Assembly (NCBI GenBank): GCA_031289895.1
Contig: JAITOP010000348.1
Span: 1 to 6,731, forward strand
Direction: 5' to 3'
DNA length: 6,731 bases
From: Prevotellaceae bacterium
GTDB lineage: Bacteria > Bacteroidota > Bacteroidia > Bacteroidales > UBA932
The first letter of the stretch is position 1. Each line of letters opens with the position of its first letter. Shown piece after piece: positions 6,678 through 6,731 of this stretch. The notes under the pieces are model-generated. The model saw only the letters and a list, made by a program, of their open reading frames with translations. It searched no databases and had not been told where the DNA came from. The position numbers and the translations under genes were made by a program.

Positions 6678-6731
6678 ATGAAAAAACTTTTAATATTTTC
6701 GGCTATTTGCTTGTATTCAGCAAGTTTTGTA
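6678..6731 (+). CDS. N-terminus of an exported protein (3' truncated)
   Basis: ATG 6678 opens 18 codons that run to the window edge without a stop: MKKLLIFSAICLYSASFV. A short lysine-rich start followed by a hydrophobic run is a typical signal peptide. The cysteine at residue 11 comes too early and lacks a lipobox context, so a lipoprotein is not supported by what is visible. The gene has its own likely promoter at 6576-6607, a leader of about 60 nt with no Shine-Dalgarno, and AT-rich sequence just before the ATG. The mature protein lies outside the window and cannot be named. Confidence 0.7.
   Translation, partial: MKKLLIFSAICLYSASFV

Overview
The window looks like a piece of a Bacteroidetes chromosome, probably Bacteroidales. 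The evidence is AT-rich DNA, A-rich leaders with no Shine-Dalgarno sequence in front of every start codon, a TTTG / TAnnTTTG promoter pair near the right end, and a DUF187-type secreted glycosidase ending in an Ig-like domain. All genes lie on the + strand. The lineage is inferred from style and family content, not from a marker gene.

Layout from left to right. (1) The last 35 codons of an unrecognised protein. (2) After a 27-nt gap, a complete M20C aminoacyl-histidine dipeptidase (pepD), closed by an 18-bp hairpin with a U-rich 3' edge that is a convincing terminator. (3) A stand-alone 852-residue protein with a complete SF2 helicase core and a C-terminal HNH nuclease domain that lacks the usual zinc cysteines. 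It is visibly AT-richer than pepD and has no methylase or other subunit beside it. (4) A 416-nt spacer containing a roughly 140-nt palindromic element (23-nt inverted ends, GC-rich inner stem) and then an array of 16- and 24-nt units built on an 8-nt module. (5) A secreted DUF187/GHL10 glycosyl hydrolase with a C-terminal fibronectin-III-like domain. (6) A 554-nt non-coding stretch with a duplicated 19-20-nt hairpin motif, an 11-unit AACTT tandem array, a 14-bp inverted repeat and a Bacteroidetes-type promoter. (7) The first 18 codons of an exported protein, cut by the window end.

The genes do not form an obvious pathway. pepD recycles cytosolic dipeptides, and the GHL10 enzyme probably acts on cell-wall glycan or another envelope polysaccharide. 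The helicase-HNH gene sits between two housekeeping-type genes, bounded by a terminator on one side and a repeat-rich spacer on the other, as expected of an accessory anti-DNA (defence) gene. That role is inferred from domain architecture only. It and the palindromic element are the two items most worth following up.
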